Shown: positions 1 through 7,537 of the stretch, piece after piece
How positions within the stretch are numbered: the first letter of the stretch is position 1
Layout: each line of letters opens with the position of its first letter
Assembly: GCA_037139195.1 (NCBI GenBank)
Contig: JBAXGW010000042.1
Location: forward strand, 1 to 40,227
Length of the DNA stretch: 40,227 bases
From: JBAXGW01 sp037139195
GTDB taxonomy: Bacteria > Bacteroidota > Bacteroidia > Bacteroidales > JAHJDW01
Direction of reading: 5' to 3'
The notes under the pieces: generated by a model
What the model saw: the letters and a program-made list of their open reading frames with translations, nothing else
Database searches by the model: none
Told to the model about the DNA's origin: nothing
Position numbers and translations under genes: made by a program

Positions 1-62
1 CTAAAGATAGGCATTTTTTAAGATGAGCTAAGGGGATACCCAGTTAATATTATTTAAAAACC

Positions 63-1229
63 TTATTTTGCAATATTTAAAATATTCAAAATATCATTAC
101 CCTCGAGCTTTTTAAACATCCCCATTTGACCATTTTTATAGTACGAAACGGCTTTTTTGCTCATCTGTTCAAAATACGTTGCATCAATATTTACCTGCGA
201 TAGTTTAGCTGGTAAATTTAGAGTATTGAAAAACTCTCTTGTTTTTTTTATTCCTTCTTTAGCCATCTCTAGCTTGTTATTTGAAGGAACATCCCAAACA
301 AAACTTGCATATTCAACAAATTTATCAATATTTTCTTCGTTTAAAACATAGCTCATCCAAGCTGGGTGAAGAATAGCTAAACCAACGCCATGAGTTATGT
401 CATATTTCGCACTTAATTCATGTTCGATGCCATGAACAGCCCAATCGCCAATTTTACCGCAAGAAAGCATTCCATTCAAGGCTAAACTGCCTGCCCATAA
501 AAGCTCAGCTCTGGCTTCGTAATTTGCTGGATTATTGTAAGCAATAGGGCCGTTTTTTATAACAGTACGCAAAATAGCTTCGCATAGGCGGTTTTGAACT
601 TCAGTATTTTTTACAGAACAGAAATATTGTTCAAGAACATGACTCATAATATCTGCTATTCCGGCTGCAGTTTGGTTTTGTGGCACACTAAAAGTGTATT
701 CAGGATCAAGTATTGAAAATTTTGGATATGATAATTGATGCCCAAATCCCAGTTTTTCTTCTGTTTCAAAATTGCTTAAAACGCAATAAGGGTTCATTTC
801 TGAGCCAGTTGCAGCAAGCGTTAGAATTGTGCCTAATGGTAATGTATTACTTACCTTTGCTTTTCCAATGAAGAAATCCCATGGACTTCCATTGTAATAA
901 TAAGAAAATGCAATGGCTTTTGAGCAATCAATAACGCTACCACCACCTATTGCTAAAATAAAATCTACTTTGTTTTTTTTGCAAAGCTCAATTCCTTGTT
1001 CCACACTGCTAATTCTTGGGTTTGGCTCAATTCCAGATAATTCGCACCATTTTTTTTCCAACGATTCTATAATTGAAATGGCATTGTTAAATAATCCATT
1101 TTTTTTAATGCTTCCTCCTCCGTAAGTAATAAGAATAGAAGAAAAGTTGGTCAATTCATTTGCTAATGCGGCAATTTGTCCTTTGCCGAAATGAACTCTG
1201 GTGGGAATATTATACGTAAAGTTTTTCAT
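63..1229 (-). CDS. Iron-containing alcohol dehydrogenase (YqhD/BDH-like)
   Basis: Predicted group III metal-dependent alcohol/aldehyde oxidoreductase of 388 residues, close to the usual length for this family. The nucleotide-binding motif GGGSVID lies at residues 95-101. The four metal ligands are all visible as D193, H197, H266 and H280, at almost the same positions as in E. coli YqhD, so the enzyme should be active. Family members usually reduce aldehydes with NAD(P)H; the substrate cannot be read from sequence. It starts at an ATG. It lies 68 bases downstream of the flippase gene on the same strand, so the two could be cotranscribed, but nothing links them functionally. The region downstream (1-62) shows no recognisable feature. 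Confidence 0.9.
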   Translation of the reverse strand: MKNFTYNIPTRVHFGKGQIAALANELTNFSSILITYGGGSIKKNGLFNNAISIIESLEKKWCELSGIEPNPRISSVEQGIELCKKNKVDFILAIGGGSVIDCSKAIAFSYYYNGSPWDFFIGKAKVSNTLPLGTILTLAATGSEMNPYCVLSNFETEEKLGFGHQLSYPKFSILDPEYTFSVPQNQTAAGIADIMSHVLEQYFCSVKNTEVQNRLCEAILRTVIKNGPIAYNNPANYEARAELLWAGSLALNGMLSCGKIGDWAVHGIEHELSAKYDITHGVGLAILHPAWMSYVLNEENIDKFVEYASFVWDVPSNNKLEMAKEGIKKTREFFNTLNLPAKLSQVNIDATYFEQMSKKAVSYYKNGQMGMFKKLEGNDILNILNIAK

Positions 1230-1297
1230 TGTGCCTGAAATTTCAGATTATTAATTGAGTATTGAAAACGATGTTAATTACTTGAAGTTCCTTTTAA

Positions 1298-2812
1298 TTA
1301 TCGTTTAATTTTAAATAAATTTAATTTTTTTATCATATCTGTTTTTTTCTCGCTAATCAATATTATTAGTACAAAAACAAAAAATAGGATGGTGTTTAAG
1401 GCTAATTTAATTGCTAAATTACTTATGGGATTAAATGTGCTAATAACATATAATATTACAGCAAAGCCTATATAGCCAAGTATTTTAGAAATTTCATAAT
1501 TTATTGGGTAGTGCTTTTGTCCAACAAAGTAGGATATCACCATCATTGCAAAATAACAAACAAATGTAGCCCATGCAGAACCTACATAACCAAAATATCC
1601 CATCGACTCGAAAAGTGGAATCCACCATACATTTAATCCAATAGTTATAAATGCACCAATAATTGAAATATATGCTCCAAATTTTGTTTTGCCAGTTATT
1701 TTATACCATATGGAAAGATTATAAAACATGCCTAAAAACAAGTTTGCCAATAGTAAAATTGGAACAACAAATAATCCTGAGTGATAATTTTTATATATAA
1801 AATATTTAATAATATCCATGTATAGCATTACTCCTAAGAATATTAGCGACAGTACAATAACAAAATATTTCATTATATCGGCATATACTTTTTTGGCATT
1901 TTTTTCATTTGCTTGAGCAAAGAAAAATGGCTCGGCTGCGTATTTAAAAGCCTGAACAAATAATGTCATTAGAATTGAAATTTTATAGCATGCGCCATAA
2001 ATGCCAATTTCATACATCGAAAGGTTTTTAGGTAGAATAAGGTATTTAAGCAAAACTCGGTCTAATACTTCATTAATACAACCTGCTAAACCCAAAATCA
2101 AAAGAGGAAAAGCATATTTAATCATTTCTTTAAAAAGCTTTTTATCGAATAGATATTTAATATTGAAAATCTCTTTTGAAAGTAAAACCAACGTAACAAC
2201 GCTGGCAATTAAGTTGGCAATAAAAATATATCCAACGCCAACGCTGCCTCTATAAAACCAATGAATAAAAGGGGCAAACGTTTCAGTTTTTGCTAAATAA
2301 GGACATATCAAAAGGAAAAAGAAGTTGAAGAAGATGTAAACGAAAATATTTATCATTTTTATTTTCGCAAACTTTATTGGTTTGTTTTGAGCTCTTAATC
2401 GGGCAAAAGGAATAGACGATAATGCATCAAAAGCAACAATAATAGCAAACCAAATTACATATTCGCTATTATCAGGGTATCTCAAAGCATTAGCAATATT
2501 GCCTGAAAAGAAAATAGCCAATGAAATAAACAAAAATGATGATGTGAGTAGTGAAATTAATGTTGTTGAATATACTTTTTCTTTATTGTCGCTAGTTTCG
2601 GAATATCTAAAAAAAGCAGTTTCCATCCCGTATGTTAGAACAACCACTAAAAATGCCACATACGAATACATTTCTGTTACTACACCAAATTGTGCAGGAT
2701 TCGAGAAAACATAAGTATGCAATGGAACAAGCAAATAATTGAGTAAACGCCCTAATATACTGCTAATGCCATATATTGCAGTTTGTCCTGCTAATTTTTT
2801 TAATGGATTCAC
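1298..2812 (-). CDS. Polysaccharide flippase, Wzx-like (MOP superfamily)
   Basis: Integral inner-membrane protein of 504 residues with about 12-14 hydrophobic segments. Its amino end (LKKLAGQTAIYGISSILGR) is typical of the polysaccharide biosynthesis/flippase branch of the MOP exporters. Such proteins move lipid-linked glycans across the inner membrane. No glycosyltransferase is adjacent, so the glycan is unknown. A promoter-like element (TAGTTTTG read on the minus strand, 2836-2843) lies just upstream of the ATG at 2812. A lipid II flippase role is conceivable from superfamily membership alone, but nothing in the sequence argues for it over an O-antigen or exopolysaccharide role. Confidence 0.85.
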   Translation of the reverse strand: MNPLKKLAGQTAIYGISSILGRLLNYLLVPLHTYVFSNPAQFGVVTEMYSYVAFLVVVLTYGMETAFFRYSETSDNKEKVYSTTLISLLTSSFLFISLAIFFSGNIANALRYPDNSEYVIWFAIIVAFDALSSIPFARLRAQNKPIKFAKIKMINIFVYIFFNFFFLLICPYLAKTETFAPFIHWFYRGSVGVGYIFIANLIASVVTLVLLSKEIFNIKYLFDKKLFKEMIKYAFPLLILGLAGCINEVLDRVLLKYLILPKNLSMYEIGIYGACYKISILMTLFVQAFKYAAEPFFFAQANEKNAKKVYADIMKYFVIVLSLIFLGVMLYMDIIKYFIYKNYHSGLFVVPILLLANLFLGMFYNLSIWYKITGKTKFGAYISIIGAFITIGLNVWWIPLFESMGYFGYVGSAWATFVCYFAMMVISYFVGQKHYPINYEISKILGYIGFAVILYVISTFNPISNLAIKLALNTILFFVFVLIILISEKKTDMIKKLNLFKIKR

Positions 2813-2835
2813 TTTCTATTGTTTATTACAAGTAG

Positions 2836-2843
2836 CAAAACTA
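2836..2843 (-). promoter_or_regulatory. Candidate Bacteroidota -7 element for the flippase gene
   Basis: Read on the minus strand this is TAGTTTTG, an exact match to the TAnnTTTG element of Bacteroidota sigma-ABfr promoters, ending 23 bases before the flippase ATG. I saw no clear -33 TTTG, so this is a pattern match only. Confidence 0.4.
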
Positions 2844-2949
2844 TAATTTTTTTTGATAATTTTGGATTGTTTTCGTACTAAATATCAACTAAACAAAAAA
2901 ATCGGAATCAAAAATCGCATAATTTGCAATTTTTTTTGAAGTTTACAAT

Positions 2950-2957
2950 TATCTTTG
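2950..2957 (+). promoter_or_regulatory. Candidate -7 element for the DUF3109 gene
   Basis: TATCTTTG matches TAnnTTTG and lies only 4 bases before the ATG at 2962. The transcript would therefore be almost leaderless. A TTTG at 2923-2926 is a possible -33 element, though its 23-base spacing is slightly long. Confidence 0.5.
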
Positions 2958-2961
2958 CAAA

Positions 2962-3537
2962 ATGATAGCAATAGAAAATACTTTAATTTCTGAAGATTTA
3001 ATTGATAAAAAGTTTTGCTGTGATCTTTCGATATGCAAAGGAGAATGTTGTATAGAAGGCGATGCAGGAGCTCCAATGGAACAAGATGAAATAGATTTTT
3101 TAGAAGAACACATTGATATTATTCGCCCTTATCTTACTGCCGAAGGATTAGAGGAAATAAGCAAATATGGCGTTTTCGAGGTTTTTGTTGATGGTAGTTA
3201 TGTAACTCCATTAATTGAAAACAAAGATTGCGTGTATTCATACATGCAAGATGGCATTGTTTTTTGCGGAATTGAAAAAGCATTTTTAGAAAAAAAGATT
3301 AGTTTCCGAAAACCAATTTCTTGCTATTTATATCCGGTAAGAATTCAAAAATACGAAAATTACACCGCTGTTAATTACCACGAATGGGATATATGCAAAT
3401 CTGCCTGTACAAATGGCAAAGAACAGAATACTCCCTTATATGTGTTTCTGAAAAAGCCTTTAATAGCTTATTTTGGAAAAGAATGGTATAAAGCTTTACG
3501 AGAATTTGCTCAACAGCGAGATTTGCAGAACCTCTAA
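2962..3537 (+). CDS. DUF3109 family cysteine-rich protein (YkgJ-like)
   Basis: A 191-residue soluble protein with a conserved cysteine pattern: C19, C20, C25, C29 and C30 near the start, then C90, C102, C121, C145 and C149. This matches the DUF3109 family, related to the YkgJ group of proposed zinc- or iron-chelating proteins. The arrangement suggests a bound metal or iron-sulfur cluster, but the biochemical role is unknown. It has no signal peptide and is probably cytoplasmic. It is divergent from the flippase gene, and the next 400 bases carry structured repeats rather than a gene. The start is the first ATG and sits right behind a good -7 element. Confidence 0.85.
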   Translation: MIAIENTLISEDLIDKKFCCDLSICKGECCIEGDAGAPMEQDEIDFLEEHIDIIRPYLTAEGLEEISKYGVFEVFVDGSYVTPLIENKDCVYSYMQDGIVFCGIEKAFLEKKISFRKPISCYLYPVRIQKYENYTAVNYHEWDICKSACTNGKEQNTPLYVFLKKPLIAYFGKEWYKALREFAQQRDLQNL

Positions 3538-3571
3538 TATTTTTATCCTATTAAAGTTAGTCCATAATGTC

Positions 3572-3717
3572 AGAGTCTTGTTCATAAAGTTAGAGAACGC
3601 ACTTCGACTGTCGCTCAGTGACCAGAAGGAAGTGTTGGAAACCAAGGAGTTTACATGGGTAAATGACTGTTTTCAACACGACTACAACGAAGTTATTGGG
3701 CTTTATGGACAGACTCT
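3572..3717 (+). repeat. Structured dispersed repeat, copy A
   Basis: A noncoding imperfect inverted repeat. The ends are AGAGTCTTGTTCATAAAG (3572-3589) and CTTTATGGACAGACTCT (3701-3717), which pair. Further in, GTGTTGGAAA (from about 3632) pairs with TTTTCAACAC. The tip is GTTTAC (3649-3654), loop ATGG, GTAAAT (3659-3664). The same layout recurs at 3741-3943 and 21439-21567 with different arm sequences but kept pairing. An open frame crosses this copy, but it also runs through the next copy and is not gene-like. Confidence 0.8.
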
Positions 3718-3740
3718 ATCTAGTGCCTGTCCACAGAGTC

Positions 3741-3943
3741 AGAGGCTTGTCTATAAAGAACGAATTATTCACTTATTAAATTGTTTTTATAAGTGTTCAT
3801 TAACTCCCGGTGGTCGGTTCGAGGCGTTCGCAGAATTGAAAATCAGGAGTTTACTGGAGTAAATGCGATGCACTGAGCGAGAGTCGAAGTGACTGATTTT
3901 CGATGCCAGAACAACGAAGAAGGCGACTTTATGGACAGACTCT
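3741..3943 (+). repeat. Structured dispersed repeat, copy B, abutting ruvB
   Basis: The ends are AGAGGCTTGTCTATAAAG (3741-3758) and CTTTATGGACAGACTCT (3927-3943), with the tip GTTTAC-TGGA-GTAAAT at 3849-3864. The right end is identical to that of copy A for at least 21 bases, through TCTATCTA. This copy is longer because it carries extra sequence in both arms, including a small hairpin (CACTTAT/ATAAGTG, near 3770-3797). The bases immediately after its right end provide the ruvB stop codon (CTA at 3946-3948). Confidence 0.8.
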
Positions 3944-3945
3944 AT

Positions 3946-4971
3946 CTAATCGAACAAGGTGTTTTGAGTCGCAGGCTTAATCTTTCCCAAATGTTTATAA
4001 GCTAAATCAGTAACTTGTCTGCCTCTAGGTGTTCTTACAATATAACCTTCTTGAATTAAATAAGGTTCGTAAACCTCTTCAATTGTTCCCCCTTCTTCTC
4101 CAACTGCCGTGGAAATAGTAGTAATTCCAACTGGTCCGCCTTTGAATTTATCAATAATAGTAGACAGAATGCGAATATCCATTTCATCTAAACCTCGTTC
4201 ATCAACATTTAAAGCATTAAGTGCGAAATTAGATATTTCAACATCAATAGATCCATTGCCTTTTATTTGAGCAAAATCTCTAACTCTTCGCAATAAAGAG
4301 TTTGCAATACGAGGCGTTCCTCTACTTCTTCTAGCAATAATTGAAGCTGCGTCGTTTGAAATATCAATATTTAAAATTTGAGAAGAACGTTTTACAATTG
4401 TAGTTAAAAGAGCCGAATCATAATAGCTTAATCGCGAATTAATACCAAAACGAGCTCTTAATGGAGCTGTAAGCAATCCCGAACGGGTTGTAGCTCCAAT
4501 AAGTGTGAACGGGTTGAGCTTTATTTGCACGGTTCTAGCATTCGGACCCGCATCAATCATAATATCAATTTTGTAGTCTTCCATTGCCGAATAAAGATAT
4601 TCTTCCACAATGGGGCTCAATCGATGGATTTCATCAATAAATAAAACATCAAAAGGATCTAAATTAGTTAACAAACCAGCTAAATCGCCCGGTTTATCTA
4701 AAACAGGACCAGAAGTAATTCTAATATTAACCCCCAATTCATTTGCGATAATTTGCGACAAAGTAGTCTTGCCAAGACCAGGTGGTCCATGCAATAAAAC
4801 ATGGTCAAGCGCTTCTTCTCTTTGTTTCGCAGCTTGTACAAATATTTTCAGATTCTCAACCACCTGATGTTGGCCTGTAAAATCATCAAATTGCGAAGGT
4901 CGGAGCATGCGTTCAAGCTCTTTTTCGGCAGATGATAAATGTTCTTCAGATGGATCTAAAATTTCGTTCAT
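3946..4971 (-). CDS. ruvB: Holliday junction branch migration ATPase RuvB
   Basis: The hexameric motor of the RuvAB complex, which drives branch migration of Holliday junctions during recombination and repair. It has 341 residues, the usual length. Walker A GPPGLGKT is at residues 62-69 and Walker B DEIH at 113-116. The sensor/arginine-finger stretch TRSGLLTAPLRARFG follows, and the C-terminal winged helix contains TPRGRQVTDLAYKHLG. ruvA and ruvC are not in the window, as is common in this phylum. The last codons and the TAG stop lie at the edge of repeat copy B, so insertion of the repeat may have reset the C-terminus (TQNTLFD). A TAnnTTTG element (4991-4998, minus) lies upstream. Confidence 0.97.
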   Translation of the reverse strand: MNEILDPSEEHLSSAEKELERMLRPSQFDDFTGQHQVVENLKIFVQAAKQREEALDHVLLHGPPGLGKTTLSQIIANELGVNIRITSGPVLDKPGDLAGLLTNLDPFDVLFIDEIHRLSPIVEEYLYSAMEDYKIDIMIDAGPNARTVQIKLNPFTLIGATTRSGLLTAPLRARFGINSRLSYYDSALLTTIVKRSSQILNIDISNDAASIIARRSRGTPRIANSLLRRVRDFAQIKGNGSIDVEISNFALNALNVDERGLDEMDIRILSTIIDKFKGGPVGITTISTAVGEEGGTIEEVYEPYLIQEGYIVRTPRGRQVTDLAYKHLGKIKPATQNTLFD

Positions 4972-4990
4972 TGTTATACGATTGTAAAAG

Positions 4991-4998
4991 CAAATTTA
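4991..4998 (-). promoter_or_regulatory. Candidate -7 element for ruvB
   Basis: Read on the minus strand this is TAAATTTG, matching TAnnTTTG, ending 19 bases before the ruvB ATG. No convincing -33 element was found. Confidence 0.45.
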
Positions 4999-5082
4999 CG
5001 CTTTTTGTAGTATATTTTTATTTTTTTGTGAATTAAGAACGTTTTTTTTCTTTACTATTTTATTTTTTGAATATATTTGTTA

Positions 5083-5090
5083 TATATTTG
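5083..5090 (+). promoter_or_regulatory. Candidate -7 element for the universal stress gene
   Basis: TATATTTG matches TAnnTTTG; a second copy of the same octamer is at 5072-5079. Either would leave a leader of roughly 50-65 bases before the ATG at 5147. Confidence 0.35.
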
Positions 5091-5146
5091 AAACATTATT
5101 TAAAAGTTTTGTTAATTTTTGAGTATTCACGTAAATCCCCAACCAG

Positions 5147-5971
5147 ATGAGTAATATTATTGTGCCTATTGATTTTTCTGCTAATTCAATTTTTGGATTA
5201 CGTCTTGCTATTGTTTACGCTAACAAGATGAAAACAGATGTAAAAATGATTCATGTCTTGAAAGAACTAACAACTCCTCAAGTAAAACAAAAATTCGAAG
5301 AAATTATTGAAAAACATAAAAAAGCCCTTAAAAAGGGAAAACTTCTTTATAAAATTAGCAAAGGGAAAATTCATCAAGAAGTAACTAATCAGGCCAAATA
5401 TGATGAATCATTAATGATTGTTACATCAACTCACGGAGCATCAGGGTTTGCTGATATTTTTATTGGAAGCAATGCTTATAAAATTGTATCATCGGCCGAG
5501 TGCCCTGTAATAATTTTCAGAAAAGGTGTTTGCCCTAAAGACATTAAGAAAATTGTTGTTCCTATTGATAAAACAGAAACTTCACGTCAAAAAGTTCCTT
5601 TTGCAGCTGAACAAGCAAAATTTTTCAATGCAGAGATACAGCTTATTGGTATTACTGACGAATCTCGTAAAGAAGCAGAACAAGAAATAAAGCCCTACTT
5701 AAAACAAGTTGAAACATTTTTGAAAGAACGCAAAGTTAAATTCAAAACAGAATTTATTAAGGGTCAAAATAATGCGGAAACAGTTTTAAATTATGCTAAA
5801 GAAGCAAAAGCCGAGTTAATAGTTGTTATGACCGAGCAAGAAACTACCTTATCAAATATTCTTTTAGGCCCTTATGCTCAACAAATGGCAAATCACGCTG
5901 ATATTCCTGTAATGTTTATTCATCCAAAGGATAATTATTCAAGAGATTTATTCAGAGCATTTGGAGTATAG
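5147..5971 (+). CDS. Tandem universal stress protein (two UspA domains)
   Basis: Cytoplasmic protein of 274 residues made of two UspA folds, roughly residues 1-137 and 138-274, each opening with a V-P-I-D strand (IIVPIDFS and KIVVPIDK). The first domain keeps the nucleotide-binding end motif (THGASG, then GS after a short gap), although the first glycine of the classical motif is replaced by serine. In the second domain this motif is degraded (MTEQETTLSNILLGP), so probably only the first domain binds ATP. The family is linked to stress survival, but the specific role is unknown. It stands alone, divergent from ruvB, with the sirtuin gene 56 bases downstream on the same strand. Confidence 0.9.
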   Translation: MSNIIVPIDFSANSIFGLRLAIVYANKMKTDVKMIHVLKELTTPQVKQKFEEIIEKHKKALKKGKLLYKISKGKIHQEVTNQAKYDESLMIVTSTHGASGFADIFIGSNAYKIVSSAECPVIIFRKGVCPKDIKKIVVPIDKTETSRQKVPFAAEQAKFFNAEIQLIGITDESRKEAEQEIKPYLKQVETFLKERKVKFKTEFIKGQNNAETVLNYAKEAKAELIVVMTEQETTLSNILLGPYAQQMANHADIPVMFIHPKDNYSRDLFRAFGV

Positions 5972-6027
5972 TTATTTTTATAGAAATCTGTTTTCGATAA
6001 AAGGAAAACAGATTTCTAATTGAAAAA

Positions 6028-6723
6028 ATGAAGAAAAACATAGTCATTCTTACAGGTGCTGGCATCAGTGCCGAAAGTGGTATTCGCACCTTTCGAGATT
6101 CTGGCGGAATGTGGGAAGATTATGATATAATGGAAGTTGCCAGCATTCAGGGCTGGAACAAAAACCAGCAATTAGTTTTAGATTTTTATAATGCCCGCAG
6201 AAAACAATTGCTAGAATGCAAACCAAATCGAGCTCATTATTTATTAGCCGAACTTGAAGAAAAACACAATGTGCAAATAATAACTCAGAATGTAGATGAT
6301 TTGCACGAGAGAGCTGGCTCCAAAAATATTTTGCACCTTCATGGCGAATTAAAAAAGGTTCGCAGTTCCGAGTATCCAAATTTAATTCATGAATTAAACT
6401 GTTGGGAATTAAAAATGGGCGACAAATGCGAAAAAGGTTATCAGCTCCGACCACATATTGTTTGGTTTGGCGAAGAAGTTCCAGAAATACCAAGAGCAAT
6501 TGAAATGGTAAAAAAAGCAGATGTTTTTATTGTAATAGGAACCTCACTAAATGTTTATCCAGCAGCAGGCTTAATAGATTACGCCTCGTATCATATCCCA
6601 AAATACATTATCGATCCCAATGATTGTAACGTGAGTAATATTCATAATATAACAAGCATTAAAGAAAACGCAAGCGTAGGCGTAGCTCAGCTTGTAAATA
6701 GTTTGATGAATGTGACTTTGTAA
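6028..6723 (+). CDS. cobB: Sir2-family NAD-dependent protein deacylase
   Basis: NAD-dependent lysine deacylase of 231 residues. Visible motifs are GAGISAESGIRTFRD (10-24), TQNVDD (86-91), the catalytic histidine H105 in HLHGE, HIVWFGE and GTSLNVYPAAG. The Y54-x-x-R57 pair (FYNARR) matches the residues that bind acidic acyl groups in class III sirtuins, so desuccinylase or demalonylase activity is likely alongside deacetylation. The zinc-binding region keeps only two cysteines (in ELNCWELKMGDKCEKG); the first pair is replaced by RSSEYP, so a structural zinc is doubtful. It may share a transcript with the upstream stress protein. Confidence 0.93.
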   Translation: MKKNIVILTGAGISAESGIRTFRDSGGMWEDYDIMEVASIQGWNKNQQLVLDFYNARRKQLLECKPNRAHYLLAELEEKHNVQIITQNVDDLHERAGSKNILHLHGELKKVRSSEYPNLIHELNCWELKMGDKCEKGYQLRPHIVWFGEEVPEIPRAIEMVKKADVFIVIGTSLNVYPAAGLIDYASYHIPKYIIDPNDCNVSNIHNITSIKENASVGVAQLVNSLMNVTL

Positions 6724-6805
6724 ATTGCGCAGTTAGAGCCTTAAACAGTATTTTGAATTTTTTAATCACTATTGTCCGATTAAAACTTAAGAAGCAAAAT
6801 CGTCA

Positions 6806-6944
6806 AAGATTTCTCACTTCGTTCGAAATGACTATCAATATGTTATGGATAAGATAGGGGTTGTCGGTGGCAAAGCCACCGACAACCCCCTCTCTCCTTT
6901 TTTCTCCTCAACTTATTGTCATTCCGACCGCAGGGAGGAATCTT
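6806..6944. repeat. MITE-like repeat with terminal inverted repeats
   Basis: Two imperfect inverted ends flank about 85 bases without coding potential. The left end runs 6806-6832 (AGATTTCTCACTTCG then TTCGAAATGAC) and the right end 6918-6944 (GTCATTCCGACCGCAG then GGAGGAATCTT). From memory, ends of this GTCATTnCGAC...GAATCTT kind are common dispersed elements in Bacteroidota genomes. Inside lies a perfect 15-bp hairpin (6857-6889). The whole 6724-7018 gap contains nothing else recognisable. Confidence 0.7.
6857..6889. repeat. Perfect 15-bp GC-rich hairpin
   Basis: GGGGTTGTCGGTGGC, loop AAA, then its exact reverse complement. It is strikingly G+C-rich for this genome. A pyrimidine-rich stretch (TCTCTCCTTTTTTCTCC) follows, so it could terminate plus-strand transcription from the sirtuin gene, or be the core of the surrounding repeat. 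Confidence 0.75.
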
Positions 6945-7018
6945 ATATTATTTTTCCGGACAACAATGTTTTTTAATAGTTAACTAAATTATTTATCGTT
7001 AAGCTTTTTCATTAGTTC

Positions 7019-7243
7019 TTAAATTAACTTGTCTTGTTCGTCAATTGTTTTATCTTTCTCGGCAAGTTCCTTCAAAAACATTTTTTCTTTTTCTTCAAAC
7101 ATCACATTTACAGTCCTCCAAGCTTCTTGTTTTGTTTTCACCTTTTTTCGTTCTTCGGAATTTGTCCCAGAATAATATAAGATTTCAGTTGTAAGCTTAA
7201 TTTCTTCGCTGTCAATAATGTGAGCAAACTTTTTTATTCCCAT
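7019..7243 (-). CDS. Small hypothetical protein with charged coiled-coil tail
   Basis: A 74-residue protein I do not recognise. The frame can be extended to a TTG at 7291, but the ATG at 7243 is preferred because an exact -7 element lies just upstream of it, inside the longer version. The second half (EEKEKMFLKELAEKDKTIDE) is highly charged and likely coiled coil, and the stop follows directly. The sequence resembles the end of a larger protein, so a gene remnant is possible. A faint likeness to the C-terminal parts of PD-(D/E)XK transposase-type proteins was noted but cannot be confirmed. Confidence 0.5.
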   Translation of the reverse strand: MGIKKFAHIIDSEEIKLTTEILYYSGTNSEERKKVKTKQEAWRTVNVMFEEKEKMFLKELAEKDKTIDEQDKLI

Positions 7244-7262
7244 AAACTTAAAAAGTTTAATA

Positions 7263-7291
7263 CAAAAATACATATTTTTTTTGAAATTCAA
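7263..7291 (-). promoter_or_regulatory. Promoter for the small minus-strand gene
   Basis: On the minus strand TTG (7289-7291) is followed after 18 bases by TATTTTTG (7263-7270), close to the Bacteroidota TTTG-N19-TAnnTTTG arrangement. It leaves a leader of about 19 bases before the ATG at 7243. Confidence 0.5.
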
Positions 7292-7464
7292 TTTATGTCT
7301 TCCTACAAAAAACTATTGGCATTTATACTTCCATTCTAATTAATAACTCAATCCTAAAACACTGTTTATTAACAATCTTTTTTCTAAAAAATCAACTGCA
7401 TTTATTTAATAACAATGATTTTGAAACTTTTTAAGCTGTTAATAGTATAAAAGTTATCAACAAA

Positions 7465-7499
7465 GTGGGATTTTGTGGTAGATTATGGTAGAATGTGGT
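7465..7499 (+). promoter_or_regulatory. MraZ operator: four direct repeats at 10-bp spacing
   Basis: Four boxes, GTGGG (7465), GTGGT (7475), ATGGT (7485) and GTGGT (7495), are spaced exactly 10 bases apart, each followed by a 5-base A/T-rich spacer. This is the layout of MraZ binding sites (TGGGN-type repeats with 5-base spacers) before mraZ in other bacteria. The boxes cover the place where the -33 element would be, ahead of the -7 element at 7511-7518, which fits autorepression of the dcw cluster. Confidence 0.85.
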
Positions 7500-7510
7500 A
7501 AAATTAATAT

Positions 7511-7518
7511 TAATTTTG
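7511..7518 (+). promoter_or_regulatory. -7 element of the dcw promoter
   Basis: TAATTTTG is an exact TAnnTTTG match, 12 bases downstream of the last MraZ box and 19 bases before the mraZ start. No standard -33 TTTG is visible; its expected place is occupied by the operator boxes. Confidence 0.6.
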
Positions 7519-7537
7519 ACCTGAAAATTAAAAAGCA

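Noticed and set aside
3473..3862. 129-codon plus-strand open frame overlapping the end of the DUF3109 gene
   Set aside because: It runs through structured repeats A and B, has no family resemblance, and its sequence is explained by the repeats.
6065..6499. 144-codon open frame antisense to the sirtuin gene
   Set aside because: Lies wholly inside a clearly identified gene and its translation has no recognisable features.
7451..7461. DnaA-box-like AGTTATCAACA upstream of mraZ, possible origin
   Set aside because: A single imperfect box with no cluster, no dnaA gene and no other origin features.
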